Shown piece after piece: positions 27,784 through 36,647 of a DNA stretch of 41,306 nt. Origin of the DNA: Candidatus Sumerlaeia bacterium (GTDB lineage Bacteria > Sumerlaeota > Sumerlaeia > SLMS01 > JAHLLQ01); the NCBI GenBank assembly GCA_028284075.1, contig JANQSL010000178.1:1-41306 (forward strand). The letters are read 5' to 3'. The translations under genes were made by a program, and so were the position numbers. The notes beneath the pieces are model-generated. The model was not told the origin of the DNA, did no database searches, and saw nothing but the letters and a program-made list of their open reading frames with translations. Every line of letters starts with the position of its first letter. Position 1 is the stretch's first letter.

Positions 27784-27886
27784 GCCTGAAGCTTTAGGGC
27801 AGGCGTTCGGAGAAACCAAAGTCCGAACAGGGATGGTGACACGCATGGAATTTTCGTGCTCGTCGCGGGCAAGGGCCTGCATCCCT
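27784..27886 (+). promoter_or_regulatory. Structured leader of the giant amidase gene
   Basis: Several stems can form just before the TTG start. GCCTG/CAGGC lies at about 27784-27804, GTTCGGA/TCCGAAC at 27805-27828, and AGGGATG at 27829-27835 pairs with CATCCCT at 27880-27886. That last stem encloses two small hairpins and so gives a three-way junction. It ends four bases before the GGAGG ribosome site. No known riboswitch consensus (c-di-GMP, TPP, glycine, cobalamin, manganese) matches. It is a candidate cis-regulatory RNA, by inspection only. Confidence 0.35.
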
Positions 27887-27902
27887 TACGGAGGTACGAG
27901 CC

Positions 27903-30900
27903 TTGTCTCGGAATGCATTTCGCAGGATCCGGCGCGGGAGGATCGCGCTGGCACTGACGGGAATTGCGGCAGCCGGAGCAGCCATTCTCATCACGTCGAA
28001 CACAACGTCCGGAAACCCAGACATCACGGAACAAATCACCGAAACGGCGAGCATCGAAACATTCGCTTCCCGAGCGCTATCCGGCAGCGAAACGATTCCC
28101 GAAGTGATCGCCACCGTTTCTTCCTCTCCACGGGTCACAACCACGGATCAGGACACACCAGGGAGTGTTGTGGCGGAAGCACCTGTTGCCGACGTGCCGG
28201 CAGAGAGCGTCCGTATCGGACAACAGGCCGGTGACCGCATTGTCGCGGACCCTGCAGACAGCGCTGTGCGATCTGATGAAACAGACGTATCGACGAATGC
28301 GCCAAATGAGACGAGATCCAAAGAGGATCTGGCCCTTGAAGCACAGCTGAATCAACTCCTTGCTTTTCACAATGGCGAGATGACGCCGGACCAGGCGCGC
28401 GCCATGATGAATCTCCACGAAACGCACGTCGGAACAGTTCCGACGGCGGAAGAGATTCTCGAGTTCGAGAAGGCGCAGCTCCTCCAGGAGTTCTGGCAGG
28501 AAGACCGGTCATCCGAAAATCCGCAGCTCGCTTTTGCCAATCCCGACAACTCAAAGACACGATCGGCGAGAACGGTTCCCAACCTGAAGTACGGCGGGAC
28601 CGTGGCAAGCTCCATGGGCGAAACGTCCGGAGCACTCTCCGGCCGCATCGTTTACACGATGGCCGGACACGGATGGACATACTACAGTGCAGGTGTGTGG
28701 TATACGCAACGGGATGACGGCATCGGCGGAACGGCGGAAGTCGTTGAGGATCTTGGAAACCACGATCAGGTTAAATTCTTCGCGGAATACTGCCTGAACG
28801 CGGGCGCCACAGTGGTTCCTCTTCGACCCATCGGTCACCAGACGGAGGAAGTGGTCGTCGACAATGACGACGCCGGCGTGACCTTCACAGGCACATGGAA
28901 CACCAGTTCCAGCACGAATTTTTATGGAACCGCGGGCGATGTTCCTTACCGCTATGCGACAACCGTTACAGGCACTCCGACCGCTACCGCACGATTTGAT
29001 GCCACAATCCCCCAGGACGGCTACTACCCCACATACGTCTGGTCCCGTGCGGGAAGCGACCGCATCAACCAGCAGTACATCATCGGCCACTCCGGAGGCA
29101 CAACCTCCCGGCGCATCAACCACCGCATGGTGGGTGGTGGCTGGATTTATGTCGGCACGTTCCACTTCGAAGCCGGCGGTCAGGCCTATGTTGAAATTAC
29201 CAACAGCGAGGAAAGCGGTGATCCCGGCAGCGTCGTAATCGCCGATGCGGTGCGTTTCGGCAACGGCATGGGCGATATCGCCCGCGGCGGTTCAACCTCC
29301 GGACATCCGCGGGAAGAGGAAAACGGCCGCTACTGGGCACAGGAATCCATTGGTATCGGAGCCCCTTCCTCCGTTTACGACGGAAGTGGAAGCGACGCCA
29401 GCGACAGCGTCGGCGCTCCGCCCAAACTTGCCGCCTACATGAATCGCGAGGCGGAGGGTGGAACTGAAGACCGCGTCTACGTCAGTTTCCACTCAAACGC
29501 ATCGAGCAGCGCCTCCGTTCGCGGCGCGGACGGCCTCTTCTGTTCCAACAGCGGATCCCAGACGCCGAACGGTTTCAACACTCCCAACGGCGTTCTGCTT
29601 GCCGGGCTTCTCGGAGAGTACACGAACCAGGGACTCTACGCCATGACAACGGCCACAGGAAATCCCTTCGAGCACACATGGGGATCGACCGGTGTTTCAG
29701 GAAACACGTTTGGATCAGGCGGCGCTCTCATCAACGCCTACGGCGAAATCGCAAACTATAACAACAACGAAATGGGCGCCTCCATCATTGAGATCGGATT
29801 CCACACGAACGTTCAGGACTGCCAGCTCATGCGGGACGCCAAAGTCCGCGATGCAGCGGGAAGACTGAACTATCACGCCGTTGTCGATTTCTTCAATCAA
29901 ATCGATTCCGGCACACTGACCTTTCTTCCCGAACCTCCCACCGAAGCCTATCTTGTCAGCGACTCCGGCGGAAACCTGACGCTGAACTGGACACCACCGG
30001 TTGCCGGTGGACCATGGGGTTCCGGTGGTGACGCACCCACGGGATACGTGATCTATTCCTCCACAAACGGAAAGGGCTTTGCGGAAGCCGCAACCGTCAG
30101 TGGCGGAACAACCTCCAGTTACAACGTCACATCGCTGGTTCCCTCCGGTGAAACGCGCTTCTTCCGCGTGACCGCGACCAACGCCGGTGGTGAATCATTC
30201 CCCTCTTCACTCGTGGGCAGCCGCAGGGATTCCGCGAAAGCGCGCGTCCTTGTGGTCAACGGATACAGCCGCCAGGGCCGCGGAACAAACTATCGCCAGA
30301 CGGAAGCCGCTTATGTCGGCTCGCAGCTCGCCGGCGGCGATACGTTTGATCGTGTCTATCCCCATTACAACAACAGCTTTGACTACGCCGGTGAAGTCGG
30401 CCTCGCCCTCGATGCAAAGAACGTCACGTTCGATACGGTCGAGGACAGTCAGGTTGTGAACAGCACCGTCACCCTTTCGGACTATGATGCGGTTGTTTAC
30501 ATCTTCGGAGAGGAAAGTTCCGGAGACGGGACCTTCACCGCCACCGAACAAACGCTTGTTGAGAGTTACATTGCCGGCGGCGGAAACCTGTTTCTGTCCG
30601 GTTCGGAAGTCGGCTGGGACCTTGCCCGTGTGGCCGCCACCGCCTCCAACAAGACGTTCTTTGAAAACACGCTTGGAGCCACCCGATTCAGCGCGGGTGA
30701 TCCCGAAGACGACGCCAACACTTACGGCGTCTCCGGCTCGACCGGATCGATCTTCGACGGCCTCAGCTTCTCCTTCAGCGACGGCAGCGGCCAGAATGAT
30801 CGTTATGACGCCAATTTCCCCGACATCCTGGTTCCCTTCAGCGCCGCATCTTCCACCGTCATGACCTATACGGGTGGTTCGAGTGCGGCCATAACCGTCG

Positions 30901-33500
30901 ACGGATCAGGCTCGAGCCGCGGCAACGTGGTGTTCCTCGGTTTCCCCTTCGAAACGATCACATCCGAAACGGCTCGCTTTGCAATTATGGACGCGGCCAT
31001 GGACTATCTCCTGCCGGCACCGGCACCCTCCGGTTTTGTGCAGGATTTCGAAGGCTACGCCGCCGGAACACGGGTCACCTTTTGGGAACCCGCGTGGTCA
31101 GGCACCTCTTCGGGAGTCAACGCATCGACGGACGCCGCGGAGATTTCAACCACCCAGGCCAATAACATCCTGGACTCCGCGTACGGCAGCGGCGGTTCGA
31201 CATCCTATCGGTTTGCATGGGACTGGACAGCAGCCGGCAGTGGATTCGTTCGCGCCACCAGTTACAACAACGCCAATGATCCCAACCCCATCATCAACCT
31301 GACGCAGGGCGTATCGCTTTACGTCAAGGTTGCCTCCGGCGAGGTCGATCTCGGTCTCTGGATTCGTGAAACCGGAACTTCCGGAACCATTGGCGACAAC
31401 GGTGGAATCACCGGAACCGTTGAAGAACTCACCAGCAGGCAACGCATCAGTGCCGCGCCGAACTGGCAGTACGTGTACTTCGATCTTCCGAACGAAACCT
31501 ACCAGGCGGTCAACGGAAACGGAACACTGGATGGCGACTGGGGCACTCTGGAAGCTTTGACTTTTGCAGCAGTCGCGGGCAGTTCCGCGACTTCCATCGA
31601 AGTCTTCGTCGATGATATTCACAACGGATCTCAGCATACACCTCAGGACCCGGCTCCCGATGCACCCGCCGGCCTCGTTGCAACCGCAGGCGATGGAAGT
31701 GTCTCGCTGGACTGGGATAATAACGGCGAGAGCGATCTTGACGGTTATAACGTTTACCGCGCCAACGGCACCGGCGGTCCCTATACGAAACTCAACGGGT
31801 CCCTTCTTGCAGCAAGTGCCTATTCCGACACCTCCGTGACCAACTTTACCACATATTACTATGTGGTCACAGCCGTGGACACGGGAGCCAACGAATCCGG
31901 GAACAGCAGTGAAGCCTCCGCCACTCCGGAAGACACCACGGCTCCTGCAGCCCCGACGGGTCTCGCCGCGACAGCGGGTCTATCGGCGATCACGCTTGAC
32001 TGGAGCGATAACACGGAACCCGACCTCGGCTCCTATCGCGTCTATCGCTCAACAACAAGTGGTTCCGGCTATTCGGTGATCGCAACACCTGCGAGCAGCG
32101 GCTATACTGACACAGGAATCAGTGTGGGAACGACTTACCACTATGTCGTGAGTGCCGTCGACAATACGTCGAATGCCAACGAAAGCGGCCAGAGCGCGGA
32201 AGCCTCGGCCCAGGTCACCGCCACAAGCATACTTCTTCAGGCGGAAGACTACACGTCCTATAACGATACAACCACCGGTAACGCGGGAGGTCAGTATCGC
32301 AGCGACGATGTCGACATCGAGGTCAGCTCGCAGGGCGGCTACAACGTCGCCTACATCGTGAGCGGCGAATGGCTCGAGTTCAGCGGTATCCTCGGCAACG
32401 GCAGCTCCTATCAGGTCACGGCGGATGTCGCAGCGGCGTCCGCCACCGGCGCCTTCCATATCGAGATCAACGGTGTCGATGCCACGGGGCTCATCACCTT
32501 CGCGGCGACCGGCGGCGCTCAGACCTGGACGACCATCGACTGCGGAACGGTGGCTCTGCAGAGCGGTGCCAACACGATTCGCATCGTCGCGGGAGCGGCG
32601 GACTGGAACATTGATTTCCTGTCCTTTGACGCTATTTCTCAGAATCCCAACTTCATCGACTTCGATGGTTATACCATCGCCAGTTACGGCGGTCAGGATA
32701 TCGATACAACCGCGTATCGCCTTCTGGACAATGGCCTGATTCTCAATATGGACGGCAACACGTGGAAACGCATTACCACGAATTATACTGTCACCGCCGA
32801 CACGATTGTTGAGTTTGACTACAAGTCCGATTCCGGTGAGCCGGAAATCGGCGGGGTCACACTCGACAACAACGACGTCATTGACGGTGCCACATCCTGG
32901 AAGGTTTTCGGAACGCAGGCCTGGGGCATCACGACATACGACAACTATGCATTTGCCGACAATGGATGGACTCATTACGTTCTTCCCGTCGGTCAGACGC
33001 TCTCGGCAGGAACCTACTCCTATCTGTGTTTCATCAATGATTTCGATGGCGGCACCGGCTCGAATTCCTACTTCCGCAACGTGAGGCTTCGTGAACAACT
33101 CGAAGTCATCGTCGACAATGATGGCGGCGCGCCGGGTTATACGGAAACGGGTACCTGGTCCACATCGGCTTCCAGCGGCTACAACGGCGGAACATACCAG
33201 TGGGCGTTCGCGGGCGCGTCCGAGACGGCCACGTGGGATCTCGGCCTGCCGGAAAGCGGCACCTGGACACTCTTCGTGCAGTATCGTGCCAGCGGCAATC
33301 GCGCGACTTCCACGGCGTTCGATATCCAAACGGCGAGCGGCGTCCAAACCGTCTCCATTGATCAGACTCAGAACAACCTCGTCTGGGTCGAACTCGGCTC
33401 CTTCGACCTCGACTCGTCGACCGCCACCATTACCCTCGACGCGTCTGGCTCCACCGGCGGCACTGCCGTCATCGCTGATGCCGTTCGGGCCGTGAGGTAA
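27903..33500 (+). CDS. Giant secreted N-acetylmuramoyl-L-alanine amidase with FN3, CBM6-like and golvesin-like modules
   Basis: This 1865-residue protein starts with TTG, eight bases after a clear GGAGG. Order of parts: signal/anchor (about 10-32), Ser/Thr/Glu-rich linker (to about 240), Amidase_3 zinc-hydrolase first half with His256 in AGHGW, an inserted golvesin/Xly-CBD-like module (about 316-450), and the amidase second half with His530 in SFHSNA and catalytic-type Glu630 in IIEIGFHTN. Next come FN3 (about 677-775), a ThuA/glutamine-amidotransferase-like alpha/beta domain (about 779-1037), a CBM-like sandwich (about 1043-1245), two FN3 (about 1252-1343 and 1347-1437), CBM6-like (about 1442-1577), another sandwich (about 1583-1730) and a C-terminal golvesin-like module (to 1865). 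It should cleave the amide between MurNAc and the stem peptide, with many carbohydrate-binding parts. The gene has its own leader and terminator. Confidence 0.87.
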   Translation: MSRNAFRRIRRGRIALALTGIAAAGAAILITSNTTSGNPDITEQITETASIETFASRALSGSETIPEVIATVSSSPRVTTTDQDTPGSVVAEAPVADVPAESVRIGQQAGDRIVADPADSAVRSDETDVSTNAPNETRSKEDLALEAQLNQLLAFHNGEMTPDQARAMMNLHETHVGTVPTAEEILEFEKAQLLQEFWQEDRSSENPQLAFANPDNSKTRSARTVPNLKYGGTVASSMGETSGALSGRIVYTMAGHGWTYYSAGVWYTQRDDGIGGTAEVVEDLGNHDQVKFFAEYCLNAGATVVPLRPIGHQTEEVVVDNDDAGVTFTGTWNTSSSTNFYGTAGDVPYRYATTVTGTPTATARFDATIPQDGYYPTYVWSRAGSDRINQQYIIGHSGGTTSRRINHRMVGGGWIYVGTFHFEAGGQAYVEITNSEESGDPGSVVIADAVRFGNGMGDIARGGSTSGHPREEENGRYWAQESIGIGAPSSVYDGSGSDASDSVGAPPKLAAYMNREAEGGTEDRVYVSFHSNASSSASVRGADGLFCSNSGSQTPNGFNTPNGVLLAGLLGEYTNQGLYAMTTATGNPFEHTWGSTGVSGNTFGSGGALINAYGEIANYNNNEMGASIIEIGFHTNVQDCQLMRDAKVRDAAGRLNYHAVVDFFNQIDSGTLTFLPEPPTEAYLVSDSGGNLTLNWTPPVAGGPWGSGGDAPTGYVIYSSTNGKGFAEAATVSGGTTSSYNVTSLVPSGETRFFRVTATNAGGESFPSSLVGSRRDSAKARVLVVNGYSRQGRGTNYRQTEAAYVGSQLAGGDTFDRVYPHYNNSFDYAGEVGLALDAKNVTFDTVEDSQVVNSTVTLSDYDAVVYIFGEESSGDGTFTATEQTLVESYIAGGGNLFLSGSEVGWDLARVAATASNKTFFENTLGATRFSAGDPEDDANTYGVSGSTGSIFDGLSFSFSDGSGQNDRYDANFPDILVPFSAASSTVMTYTGGSSAAITVDGSGSSRGNVVFLGFPFETITSETARFAIMDAAMDYLLPAPAPSGFVQDFEGYAAGTRVTFWEPAWSGTSSGVNASTDAAEISTTQANNILDSAYGSGGSTSYRFAWDWTAAGSGFVRATSYNNANDPNPIINLTQGVSLYVKVASGEVDLGLWIRETGTSGTIGDNGGITGTVEELTSRQRISAAPNWQYVYFDLPNETYQAVNGNGTLDGDWGTLEALTFAAVAGSSATSIEVFVDDIHNGSQHTPQDPAPDAPAGLVATAGDGSVSLDWDNNGESDLDGYNVYRANGTGGPYTKLNGSLLAASAYSDTSVTNFTTYYYVVTAVDTGANESGNSSEASATPEDTTAPAAPTGLAATAGLSAITLDWSDNTEPDLGSYRVYRSTTSGSGYSVIATPASSGYTDTGISVGTTYHYVVSAVDNTSNANESGQSAEASAQVTATSILLQAEDYTSYNDTTTGNAGGQYRSDDVDIEVSSQGGYNVAYIVSGEWLEFSGILGNGSSYQVTADVAAASATGAFHIEINGVDATGLITFAATGGAQTWTTIDCGTVALQSGANTIRIVAGAADWNIDFLSFDAISQNPNFIDFDGYTIASYGGQDIDTTAYRLLDNGLILNMDGNTWKRITTNYTVTADTIVEFDYKSDSGEPEIGGVTLDNNDVIDGATSWKVFGTQAWGITTYDNYAFADNGWTHYVLPVGQTLSAGTYSYLCFINDFDGGTGSNSYFRNVRLREQLEVIVDNDGGAPGYTETGTWSTSASSGYNGGTYQWAFAGASETATWDLGLPESGTWTLFVQYRASGNRATSTAFDIQTASGVQTVSIDQTQNNLVWVELGSFDLDSSTATITLDASGSTGGTAVIADAVRAVR

Positions 33501-33544
33501 ACTCACGGCCCACAAGGCCTTCCATCCTGACCAGTCAACAACCG

Positions 33545-33572
33545 CCGCCGGGCTCAATTGCCCGGCGGTTTT
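33545..33572 (+). terminator. Intrinsic terminator of the amidase gene
   Basis: A perfect nine-pair GC stem (CCGCCGGGC and GCCCGGCGG) with loop TCAATT is followed by TTTT, 45 bases after the stop. This is the clearest Rho-independent terminator in the window. Confidence 0.9.
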
Positions 33573-33862
33573 CCGTTGCCGGGTTCCAATAACATGAAAG
33601 CGTATTCTCTCGTTTTGTCAGTTTGTGAATCAGGCATTTTTGCCTGTGTTCCACAATACACAGAGTTGCACACAATAATTGTATCCGCACCCGGCAAATT
33701 TTCATTCAGTTTTCAAGAGAACGAAAAACAATTTCGTAGTCAGCACATACATGACTGACAAGTATAGCCTTATTGAAAAAGGCTAAGTGCCTGGATTTTG
33801 GACCAAACTCTGCGATCCGTCGTGACTATTCACTCATGCCTTCATGGTGTGTGGAGTTTTTC

Positions 33863-34297
33863 ATGCCTCGTTCCAGTCGTCGTGCGTTTACACTCATCGA
33901 CATCATGATCGTTGTGGCGATCATCGCGATCTTGATCGCGGTGGCGGTCCCCGGATTCCTGAAAGCCCGCAAGAGCAGCCGCCTTGCCGCCTGTCAGGAA
34001 AACCAAACCAAGATCGACAGTTCCGTTCAGCAGTATATCATGGAGCACAAGTTCCCGAATCTGGACGGTGTTGCGACGAATCTTGCAGGCCAGGGGTGGC
34101 AGTCCCATATTGTCGGGTCGGACAATTATCTGCGAGCCGAACCCCGGTGCCCGTCAGGCGGAGAATATACGGTCAAGTCAGGAGAAGCCGAGGTTAAGTC
34201 GGACTTCGATACATACGGGACAACCTCGACGGTCTTCTGCAGCCTCTTTGACGATCCCGATAACGAGCATCTGTATCCGGGCTCGTCGGATCCGTAA
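33863..34297 (+). CDS. Pseudopilin-like protein
   Basis: This 144-residue protein has a short basic leader, prepilin cleavage site RRA/FTLIDIM, a 20-residue hydrophobic helix and a small C-terminal domain with Cys residues (CQENQTK, RCPSGGEY, VFCSLF). Position +5 is Asp instead of the near-universal Glu, and -1 is Ala. GGAG seven bases before the ATG fixes the start; an in-frame ATG 90 bases earlier is rejected. The RCPSGGEY motif is common in pseudopilins with a C-terminal sugar/metal-like loop. The 290-base AT-rich spacer upstream has small hairpins (33631-33646, 33767-33783) and probably its promoter. The gene stands alone and converges on the cupin gene, with 10 bases between stops. Confidence 0.83.
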   Translation: MPRSSRRAFTLIDIMIVVAIIAILIAVAVPGFLKARKSSRLAACQENQTKIDSSVQQYIMEHKFPNLDGVATNLAGQGWQSHIVGSDNYLRAEPRCPSGGEYTVKSGEAEVKSDFDTYGTTSTVFCSLFDDPDNEHLYPGSSDP

Positions 34298-34307
34298 CAG
34301 TCACCCG

Positions 34308-34670
34308 TCAGGAGGAACCAGCCCGTGGTCCGGTGTCTCCCAACGGCAAAACACCGATGACCGCCATTTGGCCTGACACGACCCGGGTGCGATGGCCGTT
34401 GCCCGTTGTGTCCTCCATTAACCGTACATCTCCGGGGTGAATTTTCAGCCGCGATCCGTTCCTGAACTCCAGTTCCAGCTCACCCGCCAGCAACACGGTC
34501 ATCATGCGCCGCGGAGCCGGATGCCAGTCCAGATCGGTTGCCACGTCGAACCGCTTGACGAAAAACCGCGTTGTGGCGATGGCATCGTTGATGTCCGGCA
34601 ACGCATCGAGCGACAATTCCTCGAACCGCGACCAGTTGTCTTCTCCGGTATAAATGCGGTAGAAAGCCAT
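34308..34670 (-). CDS. Small cupin-domain protein
   Basis: This 120-residue protein has a single cupin barrel. The first cupin motif is degenerate (DWHPAPRRMMTVLLAGELEL) and the second contains the PGDVRLMEDTTGNGHRT stretch with Asp, Glu and His. Small cupins of this form bind a metal or ligand and have varied roles, so no reaction is assigned. The ATG at 34670 lies four bases past the mqnD-like stop; this tight spacing suggests translational coupling. A longer frame from 34742 would run into the upstream gene. Confidence 0.8.
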   Translation of the reverse strand: MAFYRIYTGEDNWSRFEELSLDALPDINDAIATTRFFVKRFDVATDLDWHPAPRRMMTVLLAGELELEFRNGSRLKIHPGDVRLMEDTTGNGHRTRVVSGQMAVIGVLPLGDTGPRAGSS

Positions 34671-34674
34671 CGTG

Positions 34675-35544
34675 TCAGCCACACACCGCGGCGATGGCAT
34701 CGACGGATGTTTCTCCCTCAACGATTCGGATGTCGTCGACAACCGGTGCGCCCAGGTCCGCGAGCCGGTTCATCATCAGCCGCAGAGCACGACGAACGTC
34801 TTCCGGCAAACGAACCGTGTCGATGTTGCTGAACATGGCGATGTGCTGTTCGGCGCAACCGCGGCCGAATGTCGATGCATAGCGAAAGGTTTCCTCCGGG
34901 TTGTGAAATGCAAAGAGCAGGGATGCTTCCGTTGCGGTGGCGATTTTGCGTGCGATGTCTTCGCCAAGTTCCTTGCGCACAAGATTCAAGCCCACCGGCA
35001 ATGGCAGTCCTGTGTCAGCGGTCCATGCGTTTCCCAGATCCATGACCGGGTGAAGCCCCTTCTCTTTGTAATACAACAGCTCCTCGTGAATCATCACGCC
35101 CGCACGAAATTCGCCGGCGGCAACGCGGTCGGCGATTTCATCGTAGGGCGCGGGAACAGGCTCGATGCCGGAACAATACATCGCGGCCAGTACACTGCCT
35201 GTGGTTGGATGTCCGCCCACGGCCACGCGCTCCCCCGCCAAATCCGCCAGGTTCAGGTGCTCCTCGCGGCTCACCATGACGGGACCGAATCCGCGGCCGA
35301 CGCTGGTTCCCACCGCCAGGATGTCGTAAAGATGCGCCACCTCGGGATAAACCACCGATGAAATCGCCACGACATCGAACTTGCCGCGTCGAGCCGCGTC
35401 GTTCAGGTGCTGGATGTGGTCGCGATGAAAGGACGCGGGAGGCAGTCCCTCCGGCAATGGAATGCGACCGTGCTGCCATGCATAGTACGTATGGGCGTCG
35501 TCGCTGTCGGGGGTGTAGGAAACGGTCAGCGGAGAACCGCTCAT
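34675..35544 (-). CDS. mqnD: MqnA/MqnD-family protein, probably 1,4-dihydroxy-6-naphthoate synthase
   Basis: This 289-residue protein has the periplasmic-binding-protein-like fold of the futalosine menaquinone pathway. Marks are VSYTPDSDDAHTYYAW at the N-terminus, AISSVVYPEVAHLYDIL, and a GVMIHEELLYYKEKGLHPV stretch typical of MqnD, then LPVGLNLVRKELG. There is no signal peptide. MqnD cleaves cyclic dehypoxanthinyl futalosine. Close relatives (MqnA, or a solute-binding offshoot) cannot be ruled out from sequence alone. GAGGA six bases before the ATG fixes the start; a longer frame adds 23 codons with no coding character. The cupin follows at once. The other mqn genes are not in the window. 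Confidence 0.78.
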   Translation of the reverse strand: MSGSPLTVSYTPDSDDAHTYYAWQHGRIPLPEGLPPASFHRDHIQHLNDAARRGKFDVVAISSVVYPEVAHLYDILAVGTSVGRGFGPVMVSREEHLNLADLAGERVAVGGHPTTGSVLAAMYCSGIEPVPAPYDEIADRVAAGEFRAGVMIHEELLYYKEKGLHPVMDLGNAWTADTGLPLPVGLNLVRKELGEDIARKIATATEASLLFAFHNPEETFRYASTFGRGCAEQHIAMFSNIDTVRLPEDVRRALRLMMNRLADLGAPVVDDIRIVEGETSVDAIAAVCG

Positions 35545-35705
35545 GGGTGTCCTCTTGCGTGCGAGATGCTGCAGGGTGGCCGATGCCCCCGGCATCGCAA
35601 GCCGTTTTCGCAAAGGTGGGGTGTTTCGATCCGGACGGTTGTGTGATTGATAGGGTCATTGGTTTGATTCCTGGTGGTTGAGAGTTGAGTGGATGCCCGT
35701 TTGTT

Positions 35706-35883
35706 GCCGGTTCTTCGTTTTTGTCTGCACCTTCGCCAGTTAGAGGGTCTTGTGGTCTTGCGTGTGGGTCTTGTGTGCTTGCTGATTGTTGGTCTTGTTG
35801 TCTTTCGGTTTGATGTTCTTTCTTTTCTTGCGTGCTTGGTGTTGTTCTTTGGGCGAAGGTGCAGACAGAGGCGAAGAACCGGC
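35706..35883. repeat. 178-bp inverted-repeat element with strand-biased centre
   Basis: Two 32-base arms (35706-35737 and 35852-35883) match as inverted repeats at 29 of 32 positions. The 114-base centre is almost free of A on the plus strand and rich in G and T, with several GTCTTG units. It has no open frame with coding character. It lies about 160 bases upstream of mqnD. It may be a small non-autonomous mobile element, a long DNA hairpin or a structured leader. No target-site duplication is obvious. Confidence 0.75.
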
Positions 35884-35942
35884 CGGGCTTGATGAGGGGT
35901 ATTAAACCACAGGCTGTTTCGGACTTCAGGAATCCGTGGGAA

Positions 35943-36012
35943 ATATGGGAGGAATGGGAAACTTTAACCAGAAAGGCTGTTTTGGGAAGAATGGAAGATA
36001 TGGGAGGAATGG
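35943..36012. repeat. Purine-rich direct repeats
   Basis: The 15-base unit ATATGGGAGGAATGG occurs identically at 35943-35957 and 35998-36012, embedded in further degenerate GGAAGAATGG-like units. The stretch is strongly purine-biased. Such runs occur between genes in some PVC-like genomes (from memory). No gene is present. Confidence 0.7.
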
Positions 36013-36253
36013 AAAATATGGAACAGGCGCCACCAGGGGGCACAGAGGGGTTGGTGTGTACGATTCACGTTATTGCGGTATGGTTGGTGTCGGTCCTATG
36101 GGCAGAGCGCTTTGTTCGATGGGCGATTGCGATACCGATACCGATTCCGAGGAGGCTTTATGGGTGGGGAAAGGCAATCGAGTACGAGTTTGACTGCGAA
36201 GGGGAAGAGAATGACGACTGCGACACCGATGAGGCAGGCTCCTGGCAAGTGGA

Positions 36254-36334
36254 TGCCGGAGTATAACTCCGGCATTGAAAGCGGCGGCAGAGCCGCCGCA
36301 GTCCACAGGAGCATTTGGGGCTCTGGTAGGAGCC
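36254..36334. repeat. Cluster of three perfect hairpins
   Basis: Stems lie at 36254-36276 (10 pairs, 3-base loop, ATGCCGGAGT arm), 36282-36300 (8 pairs, 3-base loop, GCGGCGGC arm) and 36319-36334 (5 pairs). They follow each other within 81 bases and have no T-tract. The form recalls REP/BIME-like intergenic elements. No copy elsewhere in the window was found. Confidence 0.75.
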
Positions 36335-36402
36335 GAGCGGATGGGGATTGAATCAACAATCACCGGCGCTGAATCGTTTCATGAGCTGAATGGGAACGAG
36401 AT

Positions 36403-36647
36403 TTGAAAAAGCCTGTTGCACGATTTGACTACTGGGTGATCGCCGCGGCGGTCGTGGGGCGGCCTGTCTGCCGTTCTGGCCGTGGATATCACTGCCTGTG
36501 GCTCTGAGTGTCGTGTTGGTTGGCGTTCCGGTTACCTGGAGACGCAATAGATCCGGGCACAGACGGAGATATGTTCTTGGGAGTGTGTTGACGGGCGGCT
36601 TTGTTACCGTCGTATCGTTCTTTCTTGTGGAGGCGACGAAGCGATAA
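36403..36647 (+). pseudogene. Frameshifted small membrane protein gene
   Basis: From a TTG at 36403 the frame reads KKPVARFDYWVIAAAVVG and then fails in a run of four G (36456-36459). With one more G it continues as AACLPFWPWISLPVALSVVL and on to the TAA at 36645. The repaired product would be about 81 residues, with two hydrophobic spans separated by an Arg-rich loop. It is either a one-base deletion in the gene or a sequencing or assembly error in the G-run. There is no clear ribosome site. The repaired protein resembles the next gene's product, so the pair looks like a tandem duplication. Confidence 0.55.

Noticed and set aside
27784-27886. Cyclic-di-GMP riboswitch
   Set aside because: The conserved GEMM core is not present; only stem arrangement is suggestive.
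32049-33557. Minus-strand frame of 502 residues
   Set aside because: Antisense shadow of the giant amidase; composition is that of a reversed Gly/Ser/Thr-rich protein.
33594-33758. 54-residue frame in the spacer before the second pseudopilin
   Set aside because: A+T-rich, no ribosome site, no motif; more likely promoter DNA.
35138-36043. 301-residue minus-strand frame overlapping mqnD
   Set aside because: It crosses the inverted-repeat element and overlaps mqnD in another frame; no continuous coding character.
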